Program-made: the position numbers and the translations under genes | Source: Urechis unicinctus | Taxonomy: Eukaryota; Annelida; Polychaeta; Xenopneusta; Urechidae | DNA: 64,000 nt | Direction of reading: 5' to 3' | Assembly (NCBI GenBank): GCA_034190875.2 | Contig: CM067349.1 | Coordinates: forward strand, 34,579,401-34,643,400 | Shown here: piece after piece, positions 14,385 through 28,780 of the stretch | How the letters are laid out: each line of letters begins with the position of its first letter | Position numbering within the stretch: position 1 is the first letter of the stretch | The notes under the pieces: model-generated | Seen by the model: the letters and a program-made list of their open reading frames with translations, nothing else | Databases searched by the model: none | What the model was told of the DNA's origin: nothing

Positions 14385-14860
14385 AGCAATATTTACTTTT
14401 ACGCTCAGCAATGTACAGTACCTCGTAGTCCTCAATTATATAAATCAAAACTCGGACATCGTCTAATTGGTTGTGATGATGTAGTAGCCGCTAATGACGG
14501 AACTTTGTATATGTTTGCCAACACTTGCTGTGATTGTTTCTAGCACTCAATGGCAATGTAGGATATTAAAACTGGAAATCATTATTCGCATATTGACAAG
14601 TCTGAAGTAACGGTTAGCAGCCCCTCTATCCTTATTTAATGAGTTCATTGCTGACAAGTACGAAGTAATGGTTAGCAGCTCCTCTATCCTTATTGCAAGA
14701 CTTCATTGCTGACCATACATATTTACTTTAACACTCGATAACAATTTAAAATACCATATGTGCCGATAAGGATGTTTACCTCATTCCGGGGAATCACTAC
14801 TCGCATATTGAATAGTTGTTAGTAACGTTTCGTAACCCCTCCATCTCCTATACAGGTAGT
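14385..14860 (+). repeat. Local degenerate direct repeats (nested ~60 and ~180 bp)
   Basis: A block with 'atttactttt.acgctc', later 'cgcatattga', then 'gtaac/tggttagcag/cccctctatcc' recurs. Within it, 'gaagtaa.ggttagcagc.cctctatcc' is duplicated in tandem at about 14605 and 14663, and a diverged third version appears at about 14822. No coding signal is visible. Confidence 0.65.
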
Positions 14861-17044
14861 TAAACGCACGGAATCTACAATTGCGACGGTTAGGCAATGC
14901 TAGCTCAATAGAGATAGGTTTAAAGGCTGGAGTCTGGAGAAGGTAGAACAGGGTCAATTTAGCAGGCACGAAGGTTTGATAGATGATATAGAAGACGGAT
15001 TGCAACCAACATAGTAAGTGAATGTTATGACTTATCAATAGTAATCATACCAGTAACATACGGTGCGGTAGAATAGAACAAGGTCAACTTAAGAACAATT
15101 AGTTATGAGGTGGCACAAAGTATTGGTACGATATGAGTACGATATATACGATATGAATACGACATGTTATCATACATCGCCAAGTGTACTTTGTCAATCA
15201 TGCTAAAATGCATTGAGCGATGCGGTGCCGCCAACGCTATAAATGAATATCTCATTTTTATAGGATATCAGCCAAAACATTCATAGTCAACAGGACTAAT
15301 AAATTGACAATACCGTTCAAAGTTTTAGGTCAGCGACCAATCTAAATTTGCACCTAGTGCATCAATGAGGTTGTTTCGCCACTAAAGCAGCTTTACTGAG
15401 CTGCGCATAATATGCAATTGATCAACATATTGTTCAAAGTAATAGTTTCATGCCAAATCTATAGTAGCCGTCAGCTGCCAAATGGTTGGTTACCTTACAT
15501 GGTCAGTAATACACTAGTACTAACACCATTTGGTACTGACTGAACGAAGAGGCTCGTCGTGTTATCTGGCGCCAGAGCAACGGCAGTTTAGGCAAAGCTG
15601 CTGGCCTTGGCATCCAACAGCTATAGTTAAAATACAATCAATCTCTATTGAACCCAGGTCTGTATTTACTACAGATGTTCGGGAGTGTCGCGATTGTCCC
15701 TTAGAAAAGAAGACATTGACATTTGATACTTGAAGGGATCCACGTAGAGTGCTGGACTTGGTGTAATATTTTGTTGTTCCGCTTTGTCTGTGCCAATTCT
15801 GAAAACAACCATAAAAAACATTGCATCGATCCAGCAGTCGCAGTTTCCTCAGGCCCTGAAGATGGTTGAGGTTAATATAACGCACTGTTTGTGCCGTGCA
15901 TATAAACGCCAAACAGTTGGGTATCACTGCAGTTATTATGTTTATGACTTACGATGCGTGGATTATATTATATGCAGTACTTTACAATTTTTCTTAGTGT
16001 CGTAATTTACCTGAGGTACTACAATAGCTAGTTATCGGTCCGAAGGATGTGAGTAAGACGTCAGCGTTATTGTGCGGACCGTTTTCGCGCATTGCTTTGA
16101 ATAAGTTTTTCAATCCATGTTTGCCACATTTTTGGTTTGCTCATAATATTATATACGCTTTCCATATCATACAGCTTTGTGTCCCGGTAGATTTCTTCAT
16201 CTAAACGCTGTAATCAGACTTCAAACGTTTCAAGATGGTGTACTATATGGCGGACAATGCAATCTGCACATGTGTGCTTGACGAACATTTACGGCGGTGC
16301 CACACTTAATGCAACTGTATTTCAGCAAACCCGCAGTGCGACCAATTTGTAGGTTGCAGAATTGATTATCTATCTGAAATAATATAAGTTACTGTCAAGG
16401 CTCCGTTGCTGATATCTCATTCGTTTCTATCACAACAAGTGTGAGTTAATGGTTACATGCTTACTTTTCATAATTTGGCTAACGATCAACCAACAGCATC
16501 GTAAAATTGCAATTCCCATTTTTCGTCCGACCAATGGCTCGGAATCTGCCGATAGATCAACATAAACTTCTTTACTTTAATGACTTTCGATTCCCTGAAT
16601 GAACTAGACTAAGCAAAATTTGTCGGATCTAATTCCTTACATCAATCATATAGGATCCGTTACTAGATGGTATAACCTTGACGACGCAAACTTCACTTAG
16701 TACACAACGTGCAATTAATCTCGATGGATAGAGTAAACCTTATGGGGTATTCTGCGATATTTGATAGGCAATTTGTGCATATACCACAGATGGATGATCC
16801 GGCTACATCAAAACTAAGATTGGCTCTTATTTGCTAGCTCTCACATACTTTCTGAATCAATTGTTTATATCTACACAATTGTTGCAGTGCTGAAAGGCTT
16901 GTTGGATGAAGAGGCTGACGCATATTTCAAAAGGGATGGCAATAGTTGCTTGGTATGCATTCTGGATGCTGCCACCTTGCCTTAATCTTATCGGGTTCAT
17001 GTAAGTCACATTACACATAACATAACGTATAGATATAACTGAAT
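14861..17044. other. Unexplained sequence
   Basis: Two overlapping frames of 67 and 121 codons lie on opposite strands around 15530-15927. Neither has a recognisable motif, and I cannot support either as a gene. A small 'acgatatgagtacgatat' duplication lies near 15128. Confidence 0.4.
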
Positions 17045-17265
17045 CATTGCCTGCATGCTTCAGGCCCTATTTACGAGGTTAAGTGCCCATTATTTGGTAA
17101 ATATGTATATTTAACTTATCTAAGAGGAGAAATACTGTTCTTCTGCACACCCATTTGTAGAATGGTTAATTCTTATGACAAGCAGAAAACTGTCCGGTGT
17201 CATGTGCTTCAGGCCCTATATACGAGGTCAGGTGACCATTATTTGGTAAATAATTCAATGCAGAA
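17045..17265 (+). repeat. Direct repeat, period ~152 bp
   Basis: The block 'cttcaggccctat.tacgagg' followed by 'gccattatttggtaaat'-like sequence occurs at about 17060 and again at about 17208. The sequence between them is not otherwise recognisable. Confidence 0.7.
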
Positions 17266-20200
17266 TCAATACCATCTAATATGCACGGACTGTTAAAGTC
17301 AGAATGTGCATTTGCAGTAAGCCGCAATAGTTTACGCACTTACTTAAACTTGCAAAGATTCAACCTACGTCATATAATCACTGCATTCCAAAAACACCTA
17401 CAAAAGGTCCATTATTGTCCGTGCAAAGCGCCACACGACCTATGCAACTATCAGGCATAATGCTTGTACTCAACCAATCTTTTAATGTGTAGGCATCCGG
17501 AAAAAGGCTGGCCTCACTTAGTGACTAAAGGACTGATTCTTGTCTACCATAATTATATTTTATTATATTTTATGCCTCGGTTTTCGCAAGTAATCGATCA
17601 ATTGCTGTGTGAACTGTGTAGCAAGGGATCAGGTATGATTGAAACATGGCGAGTCCGGAAATTACTGTATATAGCGGACATTGTTTCAGTCGTGGGAGAT
17701 GCATCACAAATCAAGAGGCGATCTGTGTATTACACATAAAACGCTGAGAAATAATGACCGGTTGTTGATATGTATAAACGAAACCCTCAACGTTTCCTCT
17801 ACGGCCTAACACTTCATCACTCCGCATGATTACCTAGATTCAGAATTATCACACAGGCTAAATAAATGTTTTCAAATACGCAGCTGTACATCCGCATCTA
17901 ACTCTTTGTCATTATAAGGCATGCTGCATCACGAGTATGGAAACGATAGATCAAAAAATACTCTGGTCATTCTTCAACAGCACACCGAATTTATTTATAT
18001 TAAATTTGAGTATCATGTATCAGTAAAACAATGATGCTATGAACCATTAAAACAAACATTGCAGAACAATTCAAGGCCAGTTTCATCTCAAGTATTGCTG
18101 ATTAGCTGATATATTCATTAGCTGATATATTACTACTGAGCGGTATATGTTAGAAGTCTTAACAAACAGATATTGGCTGCTAATCAAACAATGTTAAGGG
18201 GAGTGGCGGCGATAGAACGAGACCATTTTTACATCTTCATTGAATGCGACACATGCTTCAACAAACCTGTTATCTGTCTGACGGAGGATTTCCTTTGGGA
18301 GCACTAGGCGGAAGAAGGTGTTTTAAATATCATAGCTGTGAAAATCCCTTGGCGTACAAGGGTTTACTTGTATTATATGTTTGTATAAGCTCATTTGTGC
18401 TTCTTTAGCCCTCCTACAATGTTTTCGATTTAGTTCTAACAAGCTCAAAATGCAAGTATTTAGTTACAATTTACCCTGAGCTATATGATTGAGGAAAGTT
18501 CCTCATGTTCAGTTGCACAATTAAGACTTCAAGCAAAGGTCTATAGTTAGCAGGAATGCATGCGTATGACATCAGTAGATTCTTTGTCTTTCGACCAATA
18601 GTAAACAAATGTATTTGGGGATTTAAGTAGACAGTTCACGTCAAGTCACCGATGCATTTTATCATGAGGATGTTAACTTGGTTCAAAATATTCGTCCAAT
18701 TATCTCGACTGCAGTGAAACAGATTAAGCTGGAGGCATTGTGCGAAAGTGTTTTTTCCAATTTAATTAGCTGAGCTTTGCCATTTTTTTTTCAAACGGCG
18801 ACCAAGTTAGGGTGAAATTAGTTCGTATATTTTCTAAGGCATGATATCAAAGTTTGGGTCCAATGACTACATGGCCTTCTAAAATCAAAGGATCCCTGCA
18901 CTAAGATAATTTAACGGGTGCGATGTATACTGACTTATGTACACAGCAGAGACTGGTGGAGTAGCCCGCCCTTATGTGATGGAATATAATATTTCGGTCT
19001 ATGTAACAGTTGATGGCGGAAAAACAATCACAATGATCCAGTCAATTTGCCAAGCCACCTTATTCCAGTGATGTTTAGGTATATGGTAAAACGTGGTTGT
19101 CATGACGTGAGTAAAAAATATCAATTTTAGCTTAAGAAATTCAATATAAGTAAATAGCCCCATCTAGAGGCGGACACATGTATAGCGGACGGCGCAGGAT
19201 TACTCGGGTACTATTTGGAGGCGAGGTAAAATGTTACAGCATCCATAGTTGTGACGTGCTTTGTCAATATTACGCTTCCAGCATTAATTTGTCTGAGCAT
19301 GTGCAAAAAGCGTCTTGAACATTTCTATTACCGGTGCCAACAATAATACCGGTACACAATTACATAGTGCCTGCTCTTGCATAATTAATTTGTGCCACTA
19401 AAATGACGACCGCTAACAAACCATAGAGTTTAAATGACTTGCAGGCTCGTGGAGTTAAGATAAGCAAATGTTGAAAACAAAAATTGAAAACTAGAATTGT
19501 AGACCTAGGGCAATTTTTTGATCATGTGTATTACTTGGGCTAATCATTAAGGAGCCCATCTAGGGATGAATCTAGGTTTTGGGTATCAGAGTACTTGCAC
19601 GTTCCTTTGTGAGCTAGTTATTAATATTTGTGTAATTTCTCCATGATTTTCGCAATGATCGATAGTTTTTGCATTATGATATTTCAAGGATTTCTGGCTC
19701 ATTAGTTTCTTTTAAAATGTCTTGCAGAACGACAAATATGGTCTAAGCGGTTTGCATTGGCATATATTTGCCTTAGTTTTGTCCTCGGTTTTCCTGTAAT
19801 CATAAATTGTCCGCATATCACGGTCTGTCATGTGTGTACTGTGCTTTTTGATTTACAGCTAAGCCACTTTGTGCTCTACAGCCTGTTTTCATGTTTTCCG
19901 CTTGATTGAAGTCAAATGTGGGTCAATATGTCGCATTCGTTTAAGGTGTCGCATTAGAGTTCTATTGTCTTTTGTAGTCTCTTTCGAGATGTCCTGATGG
20001 GCCCCGATTTCTGACATGAGTGCTTGTTTCCGAATTCATTCGGGTTTTTACTGCTCGCAATAATGACCTCTGGTTTTCTAGATCTAGGGACGTTACTCGG
20101 TGCGCCATGACTACATAAATGATTCTAAGGTTTGTGTACAGCGATATACTAAAACGCACGTTCGTCATAAGACTGTATTATACAATAACGATGGAAGTGA

Positions 20201-20784
20201 ACTACGACCGTTTTATTGCGATACACCATTAATATATGTTAAGCGTTATTTTAAGCACGGCTATTAATTTACTGCTAAAAAAAGAGTTTGGCAAGTTTTC
20301 TTTGAAATTTTGTTTTGTTCAAGGGTCGGGCCAGAATCACATTAGATGAAAGCTTTTTATAATATGAAATACGTATTGTTTATATAATTTTTTTTCAAAA
20401 GATAGAATTCTGAAATTGAATGCTTCAATCGAAAACCTGGTGCCGCAATCAGTTAGACAGAATGGGTATTACAGTCACACTCGATGGTTATATCGTCAGG
20501 ACCAAAGAAGGCCTCATTAGTTCCAGCATGGCAGCTACGCAGCTTAACCCAGTTATAATGGAAATGAATCGCCCAACATCGATTTATCACAAGATCGAAA
20601 GGGATAAATTGTCTGCAGCACTTACTGCTCATTGCTTGCTTCAACGTTGTATTTCGAACATATTCTAAAACAATACCATATATGAAAAACTATATATTAG
20701 CATCATATAATTTAGCAATGACATGATCGCTAGGTATCTATTGATAAAAGCCTTCTTGTTTGTGCGGCTATTTTTGACTTAAAG
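17266..20784. other. Unexplained AT-rich sequence
   Basis: No gene, RNA or transposon terminus is recognised. A tiny tandem of 'agctgatatatt' lies at about 18105. The frames at 17464-17739 and 20420-20668 (91 and 82 codons) have no motif that I can name. These are the longest in this stretch and about what chance would give. Confidence 0.4.
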
Positions 20785-21610
20785 TCATACTCGAGTAACA
20801 GGGGCCTAGCGTCTTTCAGTCGACTCTCTGAGCCTTGAAAAACAAAAATTGACGGCGACGGATCGAGAGGTTAATTAAGCGTTGCAACTTGACAGACTGC
20901 TAAAAATTCCTGAGAGCCAATCGTGGCCAAGGTTTCCGTTGTCGTCTTTTTTGTGTGAAGCGATCTGGTTCGATAACCGCGAACACTCTTTTAGTTTGCA
21001 CAGCCTGTATGATATGATTGCGTATGGATCGCTATGACTTGGATAGTTTCAAAGATGAGATGCGAAGCCCATCGAGAAGCTCAATGTTTCAGTGGTTTGA
21101 ACGTCCAGGCAGTTAAGCAATTAACCTTAAGTTTTATCTTAGATCCCTTTAAGATTTGAACTGCTGAAGGGAGACGATTGCGTTTTACTAACAATATCTT
21201 CGTGGTACATGAATGCGTTTAACATGTTAACTAGAGAACAATTTTCGAGGCGAGGTAGCAAGTTATTTTAGATAATGACACTTATCTTTATTGCATACGC
21301 CAACCTTTTGACATTTGGCTATCTCGTCAACTGAGCAACTCATCGCAATAACCCCACTAATGGCTCCCTTGACGATTCACATCTATGCTGAGGTGTTATA
21401 GATTATATGATTCAAGGATATCTGGTGTTTTCATAACCTAGGTTTGGACTAATATGCATATCTACATTGGGCATGCCATCGGCATATATCATACTTCAAC
21501 GTAATAAGGATATCTGGAACAGTTTCACAACATGACAACACGGAAGAGGTCTGGTTCTTTTCTGATTAGAGAGTTTAATAGATATAGGGCGGAATAAAGT
21601 ATTACTTGGC
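20785..21610 (+). repeat. Old diverged copy of segment Q (matches 4866-5640)
   Basis: The landmarks 'agtaaca.gggcc.agcgtc', 'ggttaatt.a.cgttgcaac', 'acagactgctaa', 'gtccaggcagttaa.caa', 'cttttgacatttggct' and 'cctaggtttggacta' occur in the same order as in copy A. It preserves a piece that copy C lacks. Many substitutions and small indels suggest it is older than copies A, B and C. Confidence 0.75.
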
Positions 21611-23044
21611 ATGGAATTGCCCTAAATGATGAAAAACTGTGCGTACTTACATCCGCGGCTCTAATACCTGAGTTTTGAAAATGATTATAAACAATATTGA
21701 GAAATGTATGATTGAAAAAGAAGCGGAATGTGTCATTGCAGTACAGTGTAATAGAATATTGCTGATGTCGATTAGGGGTGGATGCCTGAACAATAATCGT
21801 TGACATGCCTTGTGTGCTTATCGCTTGGTAATAGAGACCCAAATGTCAGACACATTTATTTGGCAAATTGGTCGACATTAAACGAGCGTGTTGTATTGCC
21901 ATAGGCAAATTCGTAAGTTGGCGTGATATTCACAGTATAGATTGACGTGTAGTCTGAACCTTTTTGCAAACTCCTCGAAAGCTATTGCTTTAAGTACACT
22001 GCTAAGACTGTAAATGGTCGATAATTGCTCTACACGCTGCATATTAATAGGCTTAGCCAGAGGCATTTGTCAGCTGCACACTCTTCTGCACACTTAAACT
22101 GCCGAAGCTAGAGATAATGGCTATTGACACATCGTTGTCAAACCTTAATTTGTTCAAAGACCTGTGTAAATGAGATGATAAATTGTTTCTTTTGTGATCT
22201 AATGAAAGGTCCTATACACCAATGTACGCTTGTCGATTTTATAGTATCGAAATATATATTTAACTGAGTGTACTTTATTCAAGATTAGGACTAAATTGTT
22301 ATATTCATTATAATGTTGAACAAAAAAAGGCCGTTTGCTTTGGCCAAATACTGACTTCTTGGGTTTACTTAATGTCGATTATTTTATTCTTTAGATACAT
22401 TGAAAAGCAACACAAATGAACATGCAAGATAACGATCATCCTCTGCTCCCGTCGACGAATCTCGTCATTTATGATAACATTTAGTTACAAATACCTTAGC
22501 ATTCATGGATCTAGCCGCACATTTTAGAGTGAACATTGATCAATTTACGTTAAGTGCTGTCTAGTAGCGAAAGTCGCTTACATGAATAAATGAAAAAAGA
22601 CGGAAGTATAAAAGTGAACCTCTTTGATTAATGCATATCTATGCCTAGCGTATGTCACTATGATATGTCTCTGTAGAAACGTTTGTTAACTTGTCAAAGC
22701 TCTATGCAATCCTGTATTATTTAGAAGCATATTTCATTTTCAAATAGTTGACTCATTACGCATATTTTTTTTACATTATACTAACAGTTACAAACTAAAT
22801 TTAATATTTAACTATAAAAGAATCTTAAACACTCCCTGAACGAGAGGATAAATTTAAGACGCATTTGAAATACTGCCATACATAGATGTGCCCCGTGTTA
22901 TGTACCATGCAATGATTTGATTGTCTATAACTGCTCTACTTATAGTTTCATAAGCATACTGAACAAATGCATATTGCGGCTGACAGAAGTCCACTATATT
23001 CACATCACGCGCGTGATACAGAGACCTAGCATCAATAAGTCGAC
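21611..23044. other. Unexplained AT-rich sequence
   Basis: Open frames of up to 105 codons (21525-21842, minus) show no recognisable domain. It leads into the TA-rich satellite. Confidence 0.4.
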
Positions 23045-23887
<843 letters not shown>

Positions 23888-24090
23888 TGATATAAAAATA
23901 GATATCGATCGACTTAGGGAGGTGGTCGGGTTACAGAATATCCATCCGATATTTTACTCGTATGTTAAAATACATGTAGGTTTTTTTTTATTTGGAAATC
24001 AGATATTCAAATATACAAGTTATCACTTTTGCAGAAATTTCTTTATCGAAACTTGCTTGGCGGTTGCTTTAGCTGCGATGGCATTCCTCT

Positions 24091-25091
24091 CTAGTGGTTA
24101 TGGAGGGAGGCGACAAATGGAAGCATGTCCCCCAGATCTTTCTCTAGACAGAACAGCATCACGTCGCCTACTCGCTGAAGGCACTCACTGAAGGTCATGG
24201 TGGTCGTTTCTGGTGTGGTGGAGGACGCGCGGTCGTCGTCGTCGCTCTCAGCCGGGTTGTGATACTCCAGTGATTGAGAGACAACAATATCCTTCCAGCC
24301 ATCCTTCAGTTCCTCCGTTGTCGGCGCCTTGTCGTCCAGAGCGACATACTCTTCAGTATCCGTGATGGGGTCAGTCATGTTCGCTCTTAAGTCTTGAGTA
24401 ATTGTGCAAGGGGGATATCGAGGGAGTGGTCGTCCTCCTGCAGGTCATTTGCTGTGCTCATGTTGAAACCACATCTCGCAAAGTATCTGGTCATGCGGAG
24501 GATTTGCATTCGCTGACGGCGCTCGCCACCCCACCCTTACACTGATCACCCTTGATGCTGAGTGACCGGTCCGGTAGCCCACGGAAAAACAAGCAAGTCT
24601 CATCCATGTTAAAGATGTCACATATATAGCTACGGATGAGGCTCGGCAGCTTGCTGGTCCAATCGTTAACGCTGCTTTGGGGCACTTCCCCACTCTCGCC
24701 ATTGACAACGTGGTGCGTTATGTTATGACGAGAACGGAATTTCTGAAGCCAGCCATTCGATGCTTTAAAACCTTCAATTTTCATCTTAGCGGCGAACTCA
24801 TTTTCTCTTGCAACATAGGCCCGCTGACGGAAACGTTGATGGAGCGGGCCTCTCTGAAACTAAGTCCATATGGCACATTCTAACTCTTCTCTATCAACAC
24901 GGGTCCGAATATATGGTTCTTCATTAGCCTCGTATGCCATAATGTAATCAGCTTTACGTTTCAGTATATGTTGATTTTCCGATGCCAAATATCATCAGCA
25001 AGCTGTTGATTGCTCTTGCCCTCGCGTTCCTTCGTGCCGATAAGTTCTACTTTCCGTATAAGCTCCTCGCCTTTTTCCGTGTTGCTGCCAT
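24091..25091 (-). pseudogene. Tigger-type transposase, frameshifted and internally deleted
   Basis: Tigger transposases have an N-terminal helix-turn-helix, a CENP-B-type DNA-binding domain and a DDE nuclease. The likely start is the minus-strand ATG at 25091, opening with M-A-A-T-R-K-K. Across two frames this leads to an N-terminal HTH-like stretch with 'KEREGKSNQQLADD' and 'ADYIMAYEANEEP'. After frameshifts, a 97-codon frame (24784-24491) carries the CENP-B second half ('FKASNGWLQKFRSRH', residues 6-20) and the first catalytic Asp in 'FNMDETCLFF' (Asp at residue 61). The second and third acidic residues are missing: the sequence jumps to a C-terminal tail frame (24378-24091) with 'TDTEEYVALDDKAPTTEEL' and an acidic run. 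About 1 kb remains, against roughly 1.5 kb for a full-length gene. It is certainly non-functional. Confidence 0.85.
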
Positions 25092-25180
25092 GACACTCAG
25101 TGAGATAATGATTCATAAGACCAATATCCATTAAATAGCCGCTACTTGTATCTTACGTGTGTGTTGTAACAAGAGGGAGT

Positions 25181-25282
25181 TTTGTGATCAAGATCATCAA
25201 AGCTCACGCCGTTCACAGGTGCATCGCTCGATTGTATCTGTTCTAAAGGTATCGATTTTTGTGATCAAGATTATCAAAGCTT
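25181..25282 (+). repeat. Short direct repeat inside the Tigger 5' region
   Basis: 'tttgtgatcaagat.atcaa' followed by 'agct' occurs at about 25181 and again at about 25258. It lies outside the transposase, between its start and the right terminus. Confidence 0.7.
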
Positions 25283-25611
25283 CAGTGCATACTCTAACAA
25301 CACCGAACGATATATATCACACATTTCAAGAGTGCTATTCAGTCCGCAGGCGTTATCCTGAGTGTGTGTGTTCTGCTAATAATCAAACCGGTGACTCTAA
25401 TCCTTCCGCCAGCCGACAATCGATCGACTTAGGGAATATCAAATGGGGCGTTGGGACCAAAATGATCGATCGAATTACAGAGTAGGGAGGTGATATGGTA
25501 GAGAATTCTCACAATGCTTAAGTATAGGCCGACCATCGGGACTGGAAAAAATCGATCGAGTTTAGGGAGGCGATCGGGTTAGGGAGGTGGTCGGGCAGGG
25601 AGGTTTTACTG

Positions 25612-25830
25612 TATATTCATATTTATATATATATGCATATAAATATATGTATCAAATATATATGTAGTTATACATATAGTTAAATATATATAAATATATA
25701 TATATACCTATATATATAGAGATGTATACATATATCTATATATATATATATTTAATTTGTATATATATACATATATATTGACATATATATGCATATATAT
25801 ATATATAAAGATGCACATATATAAATGTAA

Positions 25831-25865
<35 letters not shown>

Positions 25866-25900
25866 TATGATATATATATTTATATATGTATATATATATA

Positions 25901-25980
<80 letters not shown>
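25612..25980. repeat. TA-rich satellite with ~310-bp units (right block)
   Basis: It continues the left block after the Tigger element, with the same landmarks: 'gttatacatatagttaaa' (about 25666), 'atattgac' (about 25776) and 'atgcacatatataaatgta' (about 25811). It ends in pure TA. The Tigger element therefore split a pre-existing AT satellite. Confidence 0.85.
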
Positions 25981-25983
<3 letters not shown>

Positions 25984-26699
25984 GTGTATAACGTAATTAA
26001 TTTGTTGATGTATATTATATGTATGTTGCCCGGTAATTTTGAGCAGTAATGTACTGGAAGTTATTTAACAAATTAATTCATTGAGCATTGTGGTTGATGA
26101 TAAACTCAGCATGGAGCCACACTTAGAAGCTGAAATATCCAAAAACATGAACGTTTTAAATAGAACCAAACAAATACAAAACACACATACGCTATGCTCA
26201 CTCTACAGTATTCTAATGTAACCATATTTGTTATACTGCTGTGAACTATGGAGTACCCATAAAAACAGAATAAATAACTTATATTTATGCAAAGCAAATG
26301 CATAATATTAATAACGACACGCTATATTGAAAGACAAAGCTACTCAGCAGTAATCTCCCGCTCAAATAGCACCGCTAGAGTCCGATCCGTGTCTGTCAGT
26401 GCGTAAATAAGGTATAATAATAGTAACGAGGAATTAAAATGCCATTGTACTAATGATGCAGTTACCGACACTATATAGATTAGTTGTTCTCAAAATATCA
26501 ATAACTGCTTCATTTAAAAGTCTGTAGGTTTATGTATACTCTTTTTTCTTATACCATGTACTCAGCACATGTAGATTTAAGAATAATTTGTAGTTAAACT
26601 GAGCTTGCTGTACATATAACCGGTATATTCATAATAACATATCGTTGTATATTATTGTATGCATTGTAAGTGGTGGTTGTGTACAATTAACTGGGCATG
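25981..26699. other. Unexplained AT-rich sequence
   Basis: No recognisable gene. A 65-codon minus frame (26106-26303) has no motif. Confidence 0.4.
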
Positions 26700-26819
26700 A
26701 TGGCTTTGTGAAGGTGGAAAGACTGCCTTGTCCCTTCAGCTTATTCGATCTTCTTATCTTATTGTCATAGTAACGTTCACTGGGCACAAACAAGATAACC
26801 ATAGAAGCCATGCCGTGCA

Positions 26820-26960
26820 AATGTGATAAACTAGTACACGTCGAGGGCAACGCTGTATGATTGTTTGTATCACGTTATTTCGTGAGGCCTCAGCATGCCA
26901 TGATGGATTAAGCTTTGTAGATGTGTGGTTCTTGCCACGAAGCTCCCATACATTGGTTTC
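26820..26960 (+). repeat. Dispersed repeat, first copy (pairs with 28781-28925)
   Basis: 'gtacacgtcgagggcaac', 'tatttcgtg.g.cct', 'catgatg.at.aa' and 'gttcttgccac.aa.ctc' occur here and at 28781-28925 in the same order, roughly 70 percent alike by eye. On the minus strand both copies read FVARTT in an open frame, and similar VARTT codons occur in copy A near 5920, but I cannot identify a protein. Confidence 0.7.
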
Positions 26961-27175
26961 AAAATCCAATTTGACAGAAACACGTTGATGTGATTAGATT
27001 GGAGGCTTTCAGTGTCCTCGAAGCTAATCTCACAATAAAAAGATGACGAAAAAACATCGCGTTTCATGGGAAAAAGCTAAGCTGTGACATGTATCAGTTT
27101 TGGTCTCCGTTTTTATTCATTATTCATAACTGTAGCTGCTATCAATAATAGCTCTCACCTGGTAGTAGGTATGAT

Positions 27176-27335
27176 TGATATACAGGACCAGGGTTGAGAG
27201 TACTGATATACAGGACCAGGGCTACGAGTACATAAATCGTTGCATGTACATCGTCATGCCATAGTTGGTTATCATCGGTCACGCGTTTATGGCATGTACG
27301 TGTTCATGCCGTGATTGTTAGTCATCTGTCTGGCA
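27176..27335 (+). repeat. Two short tandem duplications
   Basis: A 28-29-bp unit 'tgatatacaggaccaggg' plus a tail ending in 'gagtac' is duplicated at about 27177 and 27206. It is followed by a roughly 48-bp unit beginning 'gcatgtac' and containing 'tcatgcc', duplicated at about 27243 and 27291. Confidence 0.75.
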
Positions 27336-28625
27336 CTTGAAATGTCTGAATCAGCTTAATTTGCTTAGCTGTTTTGATTGGAATCCGGTTTCAGCCTCAT
27401 GATTATTTTCAATAATCGGCAGTTGTACTTGTTTAATCGAGTGATATGCTCGATAACTCATCATATATGCGACGTCTCAGCGAGGATGGCGAGCTGCAAC
27501 GGTAGTCAATATCAAGCTACCAATTGGTATATCCTGTCAGATATTATACAACTATCACATGATTTACAAAGGATGATAAATGCTAGATCTTCATTGTTCC
27601 ATTTTCAAAATTGCGCAGTAATAATCAATGAACCACAGTCAATATTATACCTTGTGCTAGGGGGCATATTCAAATAACATATGTTCTCGCTCAGACTCGT
27701 TAAGAAGCTTTCATCTGTATATTGGGCCTCGCAAATCATTACATATTTGGTAACTAATGGCAGCAAAATGGTACCCGTGGTAGCCATCGCTGGTGTTATT
27801 CAGTATGTGATCACCTCGGTAAAGATGCCGAGGGAGTTAATAAACCTGTGATTACTGCATACCTTACAAATTATCAATCTCTGTCACCCCACTTTAAATC
27901 GTTTGACGGCAGTTCGCAGCATTCGGCATTCTTTAATCTTAGCACCTTATATTAACCGACGGCTAGCGAAACACGTAGATATTGGCCACGACGCTTATTC
28001 ATACATGATAAAACGCGTCATTTTGCATTCGTTGTGTTTGAGGGGGAATAATTGGATTAGCAATTACGATTGGCGCACTAGTAATTGACGCAAGATATTT
28101 TATACTGTTAAATTTCTTGCAGGTTTTGCTAGATATTCCAATGCTGCTTCACTATTCTTCGAAGCTTATCCTCTGTATGCTTCTTCCTGTTAAACGGGCC
28201 CTGTATTGTGTAGTGAATTACCTGACTGATTATTGTATTTCATTGTTCGTGCGCTGTGAATATCATCTTTCGGATATTGTGTATTCTTACACATAGTATG
28301 ATGATACAAGGTTAAAGAAGATCGACCAATGCTTTTAGATATTTCTGTCATTTTGTTGCAAATATGTCAAATAGTATGTTCCCCTATCTAATATATAATT
28401 TGTCTGATATATGGAAATTTTTGCATCAGTAATTTGTATCTTATATACAATGATTAACACGTGGGGCCAATGCGTAGAAGGAATGTTGCAGATTATAAAG
28501 CGATGCATAAGACGTTATCCCGTATAGTTGTCTCTTCATCGAATAATTGTATTTCGCACTGTTTGCTCGCTAAAACGCCAGCGTTTTTCGGTTTTCCCGC
28601 CAGCTACTTGCTAAATATACAATGG
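27336..28625. other. Unexplained sequence
   Basis: A 99-codon frame at 27378-27677 and a 61-codon frame at 27903-28088 have no recognisable motif. No RNA gene or transposon end is seen. Confidence 0.4.
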
Positions 28626-28630
28626 CGGCA

Positions 28631-28645
28631 GTTGTGTGTGTGTGT

Positions 28646-28675
<30 letters not shown>
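28631..28675 (+). repeat. (GT)n followed by a 30-base G run
   Basis: A short GT tract runs into 30 consecutive G residues (28646-28675). A frame crossing it is glycine-rich only because of the run. Assembly error in length is possible. Runs like this can form G-quadruplexes in general. Confidence 0.95.
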
Positions 28676-28676
<1 letters not shown>

Positions 28677-28780
28677 GGATTTCTTTCTTTACATTTCGAA
28701 GGACGTTTTGTATACAATATTCGAAGTTATCGTCATCGCTTAGTCAAATATATCTATTCAATATCCCAGAATTTTGATAA

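Noticed and set aside
25159..25485. 108-codon plus frame upstream of the Tigger transposase as a second Tigger gene
   Set aside because: No recognisable motif, it spans a local direct repeat, and Tigger elements encode a single transposase.
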